The notes under the pieces are model-generated. The model was not told the DNA's origin. It saw only the letters and a list, made by a program, of their open reading frames with translations, and made no database searches. Below, piece by piece: positions 10,683 to 22,381 of a stretch of 64,000 nucleotides of DNA. Each line of letters starts with the position of its first letter. Position 1 is the first letter of the stretch. Position numbers and translations under genes: made by a program. Location: the NCBI RefSeq assembly GCF_958979055.1, contig NC_084895.1:234001-298000 (forward strand), in the 5' to 3' direction. The stretch comes from Alnus glutinosa (lineage: Eukaryota > Streptophyta > Magnoliopsida > Fagales > Betulaceae).

Positions 10683-11452
10683 TGCTATGATCTAAATTCA
10701 ATTCAGTTCTAACCCATATAGTATATAATTTCATTCTGGTTTAAATGTCATTCATTTCTGACAGCCCATATGTATTCTCCGCTTCCCATATCTCTGAAAA
10801 TCAAAATCTCAATCTGGGTTTTGTTGATTTCACACTCGATTCCATTATTTTTTCTTAAATTCCTTCTCTTTTTCTTGGCAGATCTGAGGCGCCATACCCG
10901 AAAGACAACAGCTTCGAGAGAGTGACGTCGGCGTCAACCTCTGCAACGACGACGGGCGTGCACGTGACCGCCCTGGACGGCCTCGTCAACGTGAACTCGC
11001 TCTTCACCATCGCCGTCTTCGTGGGGCTCTCCCTTACCACCCCTAATCAGCATAGCCTGGAGAACAAAACGGCCTGCGACGCTGGCATCGACGTGGCGAG
11101 GAAGCTGCTAGTCTTCGAGGTTGTCTCCTTCAGCTTCTTCCTCTTCTCCTCCCTTGTCGCCCAGGGCCTGAAGCTGGCAATCAACCTGCTCAACAGCAAG
11201 GACGTCGACGAGGTCTTCCGCGCCCACATCAACCTCAAAGTCCTCAGGCTCGGCATGATGGGCTCCGCCATCGGCTCCGTCATGGGCTGCTTGTTCCTCA
11301 TGCTGTCCATGGTCAACGTCATCCAGATCCGGTTGGGGATGTTGTCGTGCGGGAGTAAATCCACTGTCCATGCCGTGGCGGCGTTGCTTATCTTGGTTTC
11401 CTCTGCTCTTTTGGTTTATATTTCTACTGTCATTTATGCTTTTTTGCACTGA
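10627..11452 (+). CDS. Four-helix membrane protein of unknown function (MEE60-like family), copy 1
   Basis: Two coding exons, 10627-10634 and 10882-11452, give 192 aa. Exon 1 contributes only 8 nt (ATG GAT GG). The intron starts GTCTTC in a CT-rich run and ends TTGGCAG, and the joined codon GG|A restores M-D-G-S-E-A-P-Y-P-K-D. The same layout recurs in copies 2 and 4, which supports it. Four hydrophobic segments follow: about S-L-F-T-I-A-V-F-V-G, F-E-V-V-S-F-S-F-F-L-F-S-S-L-V-A, G-S-A-I-G-S-V-M-G-C-L-F-L-M-L-S, and L-L-I-L-V-S-S-A-L-L-V-Y-I. Between helices 2 and 3 is a conserved N-L-L-N-S-K-D-V-D-E loop. I recall plant homologues annotated as MEE60-like, with no known biochemical role. The first ~430 nt of exon 2 are strongly C/G-ending, unlike the surroundings and the gene's own 3' end. 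Confidence 0.85.
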
Positions 11453-14030
11453 TTTTGAAATCTCTCTCTCTCTCTCTCTCTATGTGTACGAGTGTCTGAT
11501 TAAGTCCTCCTTGGTTAATGGAATGAGCATGATGTTGGCCTGATTTTGGTTTGGAAATTTAGCTCTATTGAGCTCATTGTTGAAGTTGCCATCATTTTGA
11601 TTTGGGTAATTAGCTTACTAATTAGTGTTTGTTAACACACATGAAGGATAAGATTAGTTTGATATGAGTGCTTGACCTGGTTGAGATTTGCTTGAAATTC
11701 AAATAGAGGATTATTAGTTTGAGATGAGATTAAAATTTTCCTCAGTTGATTAGGACTTACTACTTAGGGAATGTGCTACCTTAATCGGCTAGATTGCTTA
11801 TGTTTAGATCTGCCTAGCTAGATTGGATACTACCTTCGGATAATTGATTTTCATGGCATCATATTGAAATGAGGTGCAACCTTACGCATCTCACGTGATA
11901 AAATCCATTAAATTTTACTATTTCACAAAAAGCACCTTGAGAGAAGATGTTTGCTCACGGTTTATAAAGCTCACAATCTAAGTATACATTAGCAATTTGG
12001 GACTCTTAACACGCTCCTCACGTGTGGCACTATTGTTTAAACACGTGTACAATGGGAGGGAAGACCTAACATTGTCCAATGTCCTAAAGCTTTGATACCA
12101 TGATAAAGTCCATTGCGTCTTAATCTTTCACAAAAGGCACCTTAAGGAAAGATGTTTGTTCAAGGCTTATAAAACCCACCACCCAAGTGGCCAAGTATAC
12201 ATTGGCAATGTGAGACTCTTAACAACACAAACATCTTACAAAGATGACGTGATAAGGTTTAGTAGCCCTTGGATCAACCCGTAATTGTTTTAAGTGATTT
12301 TTCTTTTTGTTTAATATGAGAAGTAACTTAAAACACACAACGTCAGTCGGTGTGCAATAAGTAGCATTGCTCTTGGGAAAAACAATGTAGGCGGACATGG
12401 CTAGAAGGCTAGTTGAGTTGTGTTGAAATCTACTTTAAGCAAATACTTTGCCGAACCATTCTGTGTTAAGCTTAATCGGTGAGGGTTGGTTCCAACTGCA
12501 GTAACTTGGGAATTGATTGTGCAAAAATATCAGGCTATATAGTTGGCTGAGAATATTTGGTTGCAACCATCTTCCACACAATCCGAACAGGAAAGATTGC
12601 AGGAACCCCTATCCACAAAAGAAAACAAAAATTACCAACATTGAATTCTCCCTAGATTTAATACATTGTTGTCTCTTTTGCTTCTTATAGTCAAGTGGAT
12701 GATTCGTTAATCCAATGCCTGCTGGTCTTCGGGGACACACGTGATGCAGGGGAGTAGATGTGGCTTGGGAAAGAAGCCATATCAATTCAAGGGCACAAAG
12801 CCTTGAAGCAAAGAAATAAGTTGTTTACAAGTGAATCCAAGAAAAAAATTAGCATTGGGATGATAGGATCCGGTCCTTTATACACAGGTATTTTTATAGT
12901 TTTACACTATGTGAAATTACAAAAATACTTGTGTATAAAGAACCAGCTCCTCTCTAGTTCCTCTCAACTAGAGAGGATTCTGGTTCAAGTTGAGCACGGT
13001 CAAGGCAACTTGAGGAGACAAGAGATGGCGTTTTTGTTCTCTGTCAATATTTAATGGCTTCCCGCTCATAATGGAGAGTTTGCAACTATGGAGATGCTCG
13101 AAAAGCAACAAGAGAAAAGGGGCCATGGCATTTGTCCTTGTGGAAATAGGATCCTCTTTCACTCTTGAGGATCCAATTCCCGTAACAAAAAGGTAAACCC
13201 CTAAACCCATATAGCATAGTTGAAAAATATATAGAGAAAGATTAGTAGAACTTCGTTGAGATGAAATGATGACATACAAATCAAGACTTCGTTAAAAAAG
13301 AATTCTCCCACATTCGCACTCCGAATTGCACGTAATTTGGCCAATTATATAGAAAGGGCAAGTGCCCTGATTTTGCACCTATTTTCTTTGTGGAACTATC
13401 TAAATTACATACAATTCGGATGGCTAATTTGAAAGCACTTCATTCGATTTTTTTTTTTTTAACCCAAGACGGAATTCAGATCTAAGTAATTTGCAATTCT
13501 GTAATAAATGTGACTCTATTCTCACATGCTTGAGCAAGGAGGCGATATATCTGAGATTTCTTACTGTTCAAATTGTTAACGATCTCAACAACCATATTTC
13601 TAAAATTATCTATCCATAAAGTCGGTTGCTTTAATACAAAAATTGATTGAAAAAATGTCACATCAAGCTTTAATACAAAAATTGATTGAAAAAAAATGAA
13701 ACGATAGAACACAGATCTCACAGGAAATATCCTAGGGATGTAATATATGTGGCCCTCCCACAGGAAAACAACACTTGGATGCTAGTTTAGAGATTTAACT
13801 ACCAATACTTGTGGTTTCAACTAACATTATCTTCGACCTTCTACTTTCCTTAGACCTTCTTCCAGTTGTTTCCCATCATCTCAATTACACTTTTATACCC
13901 TTTAAAAAGAATGTCTACCATTATCCAATCAGACCATTAGGTCTGACTTAACTATGTTTAATAGGATTCATAAATTTGACATCAACGTGACAAAAAATTA
14001 GAGGATTAAGTTTATGTAAAACTTTTAGAT
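11453..14030. other. 3' flank of duplicated unit 1
   Basis: No gene is seen. The segment starts with a (CT)n run at 11461-11481, followed by the conserved TTAAGTCCTCCTTGGTTAATG present after all four copies. Landmarks shared with the other units include GCAACTATGGAGATGCTCG (near 13080), TTGGATGCTAGTTTAGAG (near 13780) and AAATTAGAGGATTAAG (near 14000). The last two serve as empty sites for insertions in units 2-4. Confidence 0.6.
12858..12988. repeat. Small MITE unique to unit 1
   Basis: Unit 4 reads straight from AGTGAATCCAAGAAAAACAA to GTTGAGCACG, while unit 1 has ~130 extra bases here. The extra block is an inverted repeat (TCCTTTATACACAGGTATTTTT versus AAAATACTTGTGTATAAAGAA) with a CTCTCAACTAGAGAGGAT end. 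Related sequence occurs at 24880-25025, and the end motif recurs at 23735-23890. Confidence 0.6.
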
Positions 14031-14425
14031 TAAGTTTAATTTGCAGATAAAATTTGTAGATGTTTTTCACATTGGATTTTTCTCATTTTAATTTATCTCA
14101 TTAAGGGTATAATCTAAACCCATTTTAACTCTAATTCATCTCATAATTAATCTTATTCCATTAATAATATTATTGTACTAATAATATTATTATATAAATA
14201 ATGTTATCAGCAAGTTTTACTAAAACTTACGAGTTAAGTTTAATTTGCAGATAAAATTTGTAGATGTTTTTCACATCGGGTGTTTTTCATTTTAGTTTAT
14301 CTCATTAAGGGTATAATCTAAACCCATTTTAACTCTAATTCGTCTCATAATTAAACTTATTCCATTAATAATATTATTGTACTAATAATATTATTATATA
14401 AATAATGTTATAATACTGATAATAT
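14031..14425. repeat. Two tandem ~204-bp repeats
   Basis: Both copies run from TTTAATTTGCAGATAAAATT through AAACCCATTTTAACTCTAAT to ATTATTATATAAATAATGTT. The two are nearly identical, indicating a recent local tandem duplication. Confidence 0.8.
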
Positions 14426-14599
14426 TATAACACAACAAATATTATAATATATATATATATTATACTAAATGATATTATTATAGTCTAATAAAGATTTCTA
14501 TATTTATAAAATCAGAGTTTATAAACTAATAAGATTAGCGAATATTTATTTTCATAAATATTCATGTAATCTCATTAATTTCTTGGGATTAATATTGTG

Positions 14600-14830
14600 T
14601 CAAAAAACATATAATTTTATCAGTTGCTAGACGTGAATACTGTTTCCTACAGTTGTGGATTGAGTACAACTATGATCGATAGCCATAATTAGTGGATCGA
14701 TCGCCGATTTGGATCGAGAGTCAAGAGTTGAGGATCGAGCGCCACTCTAGACTAATGATTTTATTCAGTCTTAAATCTTAATTTAAGATGTCATATTTTA
14801 TGATTTAAAATCTAGGGCGCTATACTATTT
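14600..14830 (-). mobile_element. LTR-like end, minus strand
   Basis: Read on the minus strand from about 14830 it begins TATAGCGCCC, then ATGACATCTTAAATTAAGAT and TTTAAGACTGAATAAAATC. This matches in inverted orientation the start of the element at 15357. It looks like the 5' end of the same LTR family, truncated. No coding region is attached. Confidence 0.4.
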
Positions 14831-15356
14831 ATTATTGTGAATTCTATATTTGTGAAAATGAGTGATGAATAACAAGATAATAAAAATGACGAGTTTATAA
14901 AAGCATGCATGTAGAAGACGGTGAATATTAAATTGCATCGTATGACATGGTACACGGGTACGTTTGAGATAATAGCCATGGGTTTACTATACCGATTAAC
15001 CCTATGGTAGTATGGTTAAAAGTTTATTTATTTTTATATTTGGCATTGGATCCAATGGTTATTTTGTGACCTGCGCAAAATGTTTGAATGAGGGTTACAG
15101 TTATGGACATTATTAGTAGTGTGGGCCATTCGAGATCAGACTCGGTCGCTCATGATGGACGGTAGAGTACATATCCGGGGCACCAGTGTTGTATTACAGG
15201 TCCCTCGGGACAACCCCAACCCTGTTAGAAATATGTTAAAATCCAAGGTAGACCATATGGCATTGAGCTATGACATTATTCTCTTATTACAACATATATT
15301 ATATTTATATTACATTCGAAATGACATTGTCAATGAATAAGCTGTAACGTTGCATT

Positions 15357-18247
15357 TCTGCAGCGCCCCAAATTTTATGATATAAAATATAACATCTTAA
15401 ATAGAAATTTAAGACCGAATAATAAAGAAAATATATATGATTAAATATTCATTAATATTTGAGGCACGTCTATAATTCTAAATTGATTAGGTAAGATTAT
15501 TGGACCTTAAGCTATAAAATCGAAATAGAGATAAATAAATTTGGACATGGCAATCGATTCCTGCAATCAAGCGCTCGATTGTAGTGGCGCTCAATCGCCT
15601 AGAAATGGCGATTGATAGACATAGTGTTGCAGAGGGCAGATTGCATCGCACCGAACACATGTCCTCTCATAGTTTGCTAAACAAAATATCCCACGATCAG
15701 CTTGCTGCCCAAGATGATGTTCTCAGCCGTTGGATCAGATCAACTCCAAGCAATCTCCACCGTCCAATCGACTATATATTGAAGCACCACCTCACGTTCA
15801 TTCTGACGCTTTCCCCCTCTTCTTCTTCTCTCTGTTCTTCTCTCAAAGGCAGCATCTCTCTCTCTCTCTCTCTTTGTTGCTCTTTCTCAGCTAACAAGAC
15901 AACAAGAAGAGGAAGCAAACCAGAAAGCTCTCTCTTCCTTCTTCTTTCTCTGCATCTCTTTCGCTGTTCTTTGTAGGCCAGTAGCAGAAAAACCATAACC
16001 AAACTCTCCCTTTCTCTTCTCTGTTTTTGTTTTCTGCTGAAACTCACCCGAGCTCTCTTTCCTTCTCTTGCTCTTCTATTTTAAGGGCAGAAAATCTCTC
16101 TCACCCATTGTTTCTCTAGCTCGGGCAGCAAAGAAAGAAAGCGCCCTTTTCTCTCTATGGGTTTTGGTCAATAACAGCAGTCAGCAGGTTTTTAAACAAA
16201 AACTCTCTTTCACCCTTCCTCTCTCTTCCGGTCCTTAAAGCAAGAAACAAGAAAATAAAGTTCAAAAACTCTCCTTATTTCTCTTAGTTTTCAACAAAAG
16301 TCTCTCACTCCGTTTCTCTCTAAATTCAAGCTACCCACTCGGCCAAAACTGTAGGAAAATCCCCCTCTCCAACTTTTCCTCTCTTAGCTTGCAAGCAAAA
16401 AACAGAAAAGAAGGAAAGGCAAGCAGAACTCTTCTTCTTTCCCTCTCTGTCTCTCGGTTACAAAAGAAAAGGGAAAAGAAAGAAATAAAAAGAAAAGGAC
16501 CTCTCTCTCTCTCTCCCTCCCTCCCTCTCTCTCTCGGCTTAGGTGCAGTAAAAGGAAAACAGAACCCCTCTCTCTCGAGCGATCCTTTGATGAGTGGGTA
16601 TTTTCACAAAAATATCCCACATAAGATATTTTTGGTGAAGGCTTAAAGCTCAAGCTTTAGTTTATTAGTTTATAGTGATTTTGTAAGTTATAGGTGTTTA
16701 ATGTTTTAAGTTATGTTTAAACAGGATTTTTAATGTGATTTATTTAAAGGGTTAAATACAAAAAAGTCCCCCAAACTACCACACATTCTTTGGATGGCCC
16801 CCCAAACTACCAACGCTTGCAGTCAGGCCCCCTAAACTACCAATTGCTTATTTTTTGGCTCCATCCGTCACTTTTTGCCGTTTAAGTGGATGGAAACTGA
16901 GTCACGTGCACAGCACGTGACTCTTTTAGCTCAAAAGCCCGGAAATACCCCTCTCCCTAACGTTGAAACTCCACCCGTTTATTTGAGTTAAAACTTGAAT
17001 TTCCCTTTATTTTGGCCTTTCTTCACGACTCGACTTCGTTGTTGGTCACACGCCTGGAACTCCATACAACCCGGCGACTCCATCCACTGAATCGGGGCAG
17101 CAGGTCGACGCTCCACCTAGTGCGACGTCGTCTTTCAGCAGCCCATCGGCAATTCTAGATATTTTGGCTTCCGTCGACAAATCCTGAGTGTGAGTGTGAA
17201 GTTCTCCGTCGACCAAGCCCGAGCACTTCGATCCAAATCCCACCACTGGAAAAGCGAAATAAAGGTACTAAATCTCCCATATGTTTAGTTTTTAGGGTAT
17301 ATTTCTTTCCTGTGATAAACGTGGACTGCTGAGGATCAAGAAGCCTCTTTGGAGAGGTTTTAGGAAAAAGTATAAGGGAAGGGACTAGTTTGGTTGTTGC
17401 TAGTTGGGTTGTAGCTGCAGAAATGCTGGTGGTTTACCAGTTATGGTTTGCTAGTTTTGTATGTTTTGTCTCTCAGAGTTTTTGTTCTGTTTGGTTGTGT
17501 TTTGTTGGCAACTAGTTTGTAGCTGCTGGGTTGTGTTTTGTTGTTTTGATTGTATTTTAAGGAACAATTGTATGGTTTGATTCTGGTTTTAATATAGTTC
17601 AAATTATTATATAAAAAAAAGGGACTATGTATAGATTGTAGAGAACCGATTATGCCAAAAGGTAAAATAAGTTAAGGGACTATGTATACTTCAAATGGTT
17701 ACCTAGTTATCAATGTATAATACATAATTTGGTGATAATTCAGTTCTATTGAAAAAGTTTGTTGCTACAGCTGTTACTGTTGACTCTGTATTTGATGATA
17801 ATTCAATTCTAATATTGATGCTAAGTCTTTTAAAATGATGTAGAATGGTTAACTCATGGAATTTTCCATTCTTGTTAATAAATGCTGGATTTATTTGAAT
17901 ATAGATTATGCTCTAGGGGTAAGGATTATGAATGAGAATTTGAAGTATTTCTTTAATATGTAATATGCTATATGTTGGTTTGTATTAGGTCAAAATAATG
18001 GTTACGTATTATTAGTGCCGCATGTGGCACATATGTTAATGCTTTGTGTGTATTTCTTAAATGAGAACATCAAATTATATTTATATATATTGAGGTAATC
18101 CAGTCAGCTTTGATGTGCTACATTCCTAAGTTTTTGAAAAAAAAAAAAAAATTTTGCTACCAAATCTCCACTCTGATGATGTCGTAACGTCACATGAAAA
18201 TAAAAAATTTTCACTTATGCATTTTCGTAAAAGGTAGGGCGTCACAA
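15357..18247 (+). mobile_element. Degenerate LTR-retrotransposon LTR, possibly solo, interrupted by another element
   Basis: It starts near TGCAGCGCCCCAAATTTTAT and has a TATA-like CGACTATATATTGAAGCACC at about 15768. A long pyrimidine-rich stretch follows, and it closes around AGGGCGTCACA at 18247, typical of ends of some plant Ty3 LTRs. Around 16750 it is interrupted by a block with CCCCCAAACTACC-type ends and a GC-richer interior (16990-17260). No primer-binding site or pol frame follows. The segment 15440-16330 is repeated at 34180-35150. Boundaries are tentative. Confidence 0.4.
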
Positions 18248-20688
18248 TTTTTGTATGTGATTTATAAATAACTAAATTCACTACATGATAACCTCTCACC
18301 AAGTGTATTATTACTCATTAAGTCGTGGAATTACGCTTGTATCTTTTTCACCTATGAAACATGTGTTCTTTTATAGTTGTATTACCTTTAGATGTTGGAT
18401 TCGAGATGGACCTCGGAGTAGTGTCATCCGTTTGGCATAGTGATATCGATCTGGTTATGCTTGAGGACTGATTGCAGGATTATGAAGATCACTCATGGTA
18501 CTTAGTACTTTTGGGTGATGTTGTAGGCTTAGCATCTGAGGCTTGATTGTGTATTAAGGTTTAGTTTTGATCTTTTATATCAACGATATGTATAGTATGA
18601 TTTCAGTTAATGTGATGACTCTTGGTAGATTCTCTGGTTGTAATTAATGTTGGTAGAATCTTTTATGTTTCTGCTACGTAGTATTCTCGTTTTGAGGAGT
18701 AGAAAATCCCTGAGTCTTATTCTTGTTGAATGACACTGGGAGATAAACCGTGAAGTTAATTAATTTCTCAAGGCGTTAAACATAGAGCCCTCTATTTCTC
18801 TCTTGAAATATCAAACTTTAACCTAGATCGTCTGATAATCTAAATGTTTGAGTCATCCATGGACAAGATACTTTTATAGTTAGATTACCTTTAGATGTTG
18901 GATTCGAGATGGAGAAGAAAATAGACATTTTCGGTGAAGAAGAACAAGGAGGATGATGGGCATGGGATGGACGGTCAAAACAGTTGTAACGTCCAATATA
19001 TTAATTAATTGTTTAAAACACAAATTAGACTAATTAAGTAAGTAATTAAGTAAAAAATGGAGTAGAACACTTAGGGAGTTGTTTTAGTCTTAATTTCTAG
19101 GTTGGTGTCTGGACGAGCCATTATCGTGTTTCCAGGCAGTAGGTTTATGTTTATCGGCGTGTGCGAATGACTTACTTACCTGTCTTGACAGTTGGGAGAT
19201 AAAATGGCCGAAAGCATTTTCAGCTAACTTTTCTTCCCTCGTCTCCTCTTCCACGCGATTTTTTACATCTTCTCTCCTAAGGTTTGCACCTAAACCCTAG
19301 ATTATAGTATTTTGATGCTTCCAAAGCCAAACAAGACTAAAGCATCGTAACTGTCACGAGGCTCCTACTTAATTACTTTAAATTTCACAAAAAAATGTAA
19401 TTGAACTCTAGTATTTATCCTTGCTATAGTCACTGCTATGCTCCAACAACCAAAACTTAAATTAAAGAATGTAAGAAAAGTGAAACATGATAAAAATAGA
19501 AGTAAGAAGAAGCCTAAGAAGAAGGGGAAAAAGTGCCGATGACTCCCTAAAGCAACCCGGGATTTAGAGTTGGAAGAGGACCCCTTTAGTATCTTTTCTC
19601 TGTAAGATGGTTTAATAGGTTATTTCCAAAATACTTACATTTTCAAGATCGACTCTTTCAACCACTTAGACATCCATCCCCTTCACGCTTCACCCGTCCT
19701 ATCTATCCACGCGCGAGCAAGTAAGAGCTTATCTATGTGATTCGGTACGCTTTGGTGGGGGTTCAGTTCGTTAACTGGTATTTGTTTAGGCATTCAAATA
19801 GTGATTGGCTTTTTTTAGGCATGCATCACACTCCTCATGTGGATCTAGCTTTCAATAGCATAGAACAGGTTATGAGAAAATCCCTTAGACTTACTTAATA
19901 TTGACTTTTGATTCTTCCATGAAATCCTCTGTAGCAGAATTAAAGCCAAAGATACAGGCACTTAATTCACTGATTTTTTAAGAAAGCTTTCTTACAATGT
20001 TATATGTGATCACCTAATGCATCGAGAATGTTGACCATAATAAAGATATTACTCACAAACGCATCAAAGTGATCTACACTTAACATCTTAGTACACAAAT
20101 CTCTCAGGATTTAGAATCAATATCATAGGAAATCTCGGGAGTTACAGTCTTTCCCATTGACAATATTTATGTGGAAAAAAACATCTCACATGGTCCATTC
20201 AGTGCATAACACCTACACATCAACCCAAAGCCTCTAACTTCACTTGATCAAGGTAAATCATCAAGATTCGATGTGTAACAGTCTTCCAAAATGGAATTCT
20301 CAATTCCATTACCGATTACGAACTACTCAAAGCTTAAAACTACAACTCTACAAGGTTTATAGACTAAGATCTTGTGTGATAATCTCTTTATTCACATTAT
20401 AGACCATATTCAATGTAATCGAATGGCCTTTCACATGCACAATATACATAATCATTATTAAGCATGTAAAATATAATATGTCATATGCTCAAAAATAGAT
20501 AAATGAATAACATCATTTATTCATAACAAACTTGAATGTCAATCATACATTAGGATTTATGGCATAATCCCCAATAGTAGTCCTAACAATAACCACACAG
20601 CAAACAAAAGAAAAAAAGAAAAGAAAAAAAAAAAAGGCAAGTAAAAGAGAGAAAGCAACAACAAGTAAAAGAATGAAAGCAACAATAG
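18248..20688. other. Non-coding block between the LTR relic and the BAHD gene
   Basis: No gene is seen. A direct repeat of ~40 bp (ATTACCTTTAGATGTTGGAT followed by TCGAGATGGA) occurs near 18384 and 18885, probably retroelement debris. The stretch has no counterpart in the duplicated units. Confidence 0.4.
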
Positions 20689-22381
20689 TTAAATCATGTC
20701 CTCATAGAAGAACTTCTTAAAAGAGTCCATGCATTGCGTTTGCAAACAGAGTGCTATTATCAGGGATCCATCATTAGCAGCACTTGACATGATGAATGAC
20801 TTGCCTTCAACAGTTAGCATCCCTGGACCACCGTAAAGAGGCTTTCCCCACCCAAAATCTGCAACATGAAAAGGAAGCTTTATCCAGCTCGCAATGACAA
20901 GGTTGGGGTTCCCTGGGAAAGATGCTTCTGCGTTTCCCTGGATGACGACGTTGATCCTCAATGAACTCGCTTTCTCTTGACTTGTAACGAAATCAAGGGC
21001 AGACCTTATGTACTCATCTGTCATTCTATCGCTTGCTTCCTTAATAACTCCAGCAGCATAACTCAATGGCTTGGACAAGAGCTCGCCATAAAGATGTGTC
21101 GATGTCACAGTAGGAAAAATTGCATTGCCAAAGTATCCTCGAGGAAGAGGTGGCTTCAACCGGTTGCGGATATCGACTACAATGCGAACTCTTGTCGGTT
21201 GACGGTCATCGCCTGCACGCGCCTTACAGGCACACCTCCATATGTGGCTGGCAATGGCCTCGTATTGAGTATAGGGTATTGGTTTCTGTAGAAATATGTG
21301 ATGGGATGAATAATATGAAAGAGAAAGAATAGAGCGGAAGCAGAAAAAGAGATTGATGAAGCGTTAGGGCTACATTTGTACTGTATTGAAGCTTCTTGTT
21401 TGTATTGCAATAGATGATATTTATAAAGAGATTATGAGTAATGACCCAAAAACTTTAAAATAAAAAAGAAAGGGAATAAATCATAATATAAAGAATATTT
21501 TCAAAGTATTCTAATAGTATCACCACCATGTTTGTCTCATCATTTGATATCTTGGCCTTCTTCCGTAGTCCATCGACTTGCGCTCTAGTGACTTTCAACA
21601 AGGCAACACTAGTTTTCTTCTTTTGCTCTGCCTTCGTGTCCAAAGATCCTGTTAAAAGATAAATTAAATGATCAAATTCATCAATTTTTTTTTTAATTTA
21701 AACGTTTGAGATAAGTAGTGATTTAACAGAACCTATTAAGAGCGGAGGCTTAGAAAACTCTATATGATCAAAGCGCGGAGGCGTAAGCGGTTGACGTGAT
21801 TGTAAGAGAGTTCGATCTTCAAACGGAATCTCTTCGGGCCTCAGATTGACTCCTCGAGCCAACTTGGCCCACGAGCTAATAAAGCTAGCTACAGACGATC
21901 CGTCGACCACAGTGTGGGATATGGCTATTCCAACACAAATGCCACCACAACGAAATCTTGTCACTTGCACCAACAACAACGGCCACTCCTCAATTGGAGT
22001 AGTATAATCAACCTTGGGAACAAGATCATGGATTGCCTCGGTTGGTGCAAAATCGCCAAGATCATCCATTTCTGATTCAGAGTATGCTTCCAATAGGATC
22101 GCTCCCTTGGCATTGCAATCGAGTTCAAACCGGTCGCCTTGGGCCCACCGCAGCCGGCCGGCTAGTGGGTAGTAGTGAACCAATGCACGGCTTAGAGAAG
22201 TTTTCATTGTCTCATATGAAAATGGTAGGATGCTATCATCGTTATTGTTGTTGGGTTTGTACATAAAGATGAGGGGTTCGTGATTGCACTGCATCATTTG
22301 GTCGCTCTCTGATAACCATAATATCCGGCTTGGGGTAGGCTCGCTTGGAACGATTATGGAAGAAGACTTGATGGTTATCAT
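20689..22381 (-). CDS. BAHD acyltransferase (spermidine hydroxycinnamoyl transferase-like)
   Basis: Three exons on the minus strand join in frame: 22381-21733, 21648-21527 and 21285-20689, total 455 aa, the usual BAHD length. Introns are 84 and ~241 nt with GT...AG borders. The donor of intron 2 could be 3 nt later, adding a Val. The catalytic H-T-V-V-D-G is at residues 156-161 and the structural D-F-G-W-G at 400-404. Other hallmarks are Y-Y-P-L-A-G-R-L, H-I-W-R-C-A-C-K-A-R and N-R-L-K-P-P-L-P-R-G-Y-F-G-N. The cytosolic enzymes of this family move acyl groups from CoA thioesters to alcohols or amines. The N-terminus (S-E-P-T-P-S-R-I-L-W-L-S-E-S-D-Q) resembles the hydroxycinnamoyl/spermidine clade, but the acceptor cannot be read from sequence. 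No break is seen. It is a single copy lying between duplicated units 1 and 2. Confidence 0.92.

Noticed and set aside
11047-11449. Long minus-strand frames opposite each membrane-protein gene (also 28987-29280, 38031-38589, 47762-48446)
   Set aside because: They are shadows of the C/G-ending codon block on the plus strand; no start context, splice logic or family supports them.
14031-14425. CRISPR-like or satellite array
   Set aside because: There are only two long tandem copies in a plant nuclear context; it is a simple local duplication.
21177-21410. Separate small minus-strand gene overlapping the BAHD locus, implying a frameshifted pseudogene
   Set aside because: The stop in that frame is irrelevant. 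The correct frame (C-A-C-K-A-R ... R-I-V-V-D-I-R-N-R-L-K) is open from the acceptor at 21285 to the stop at 20689.
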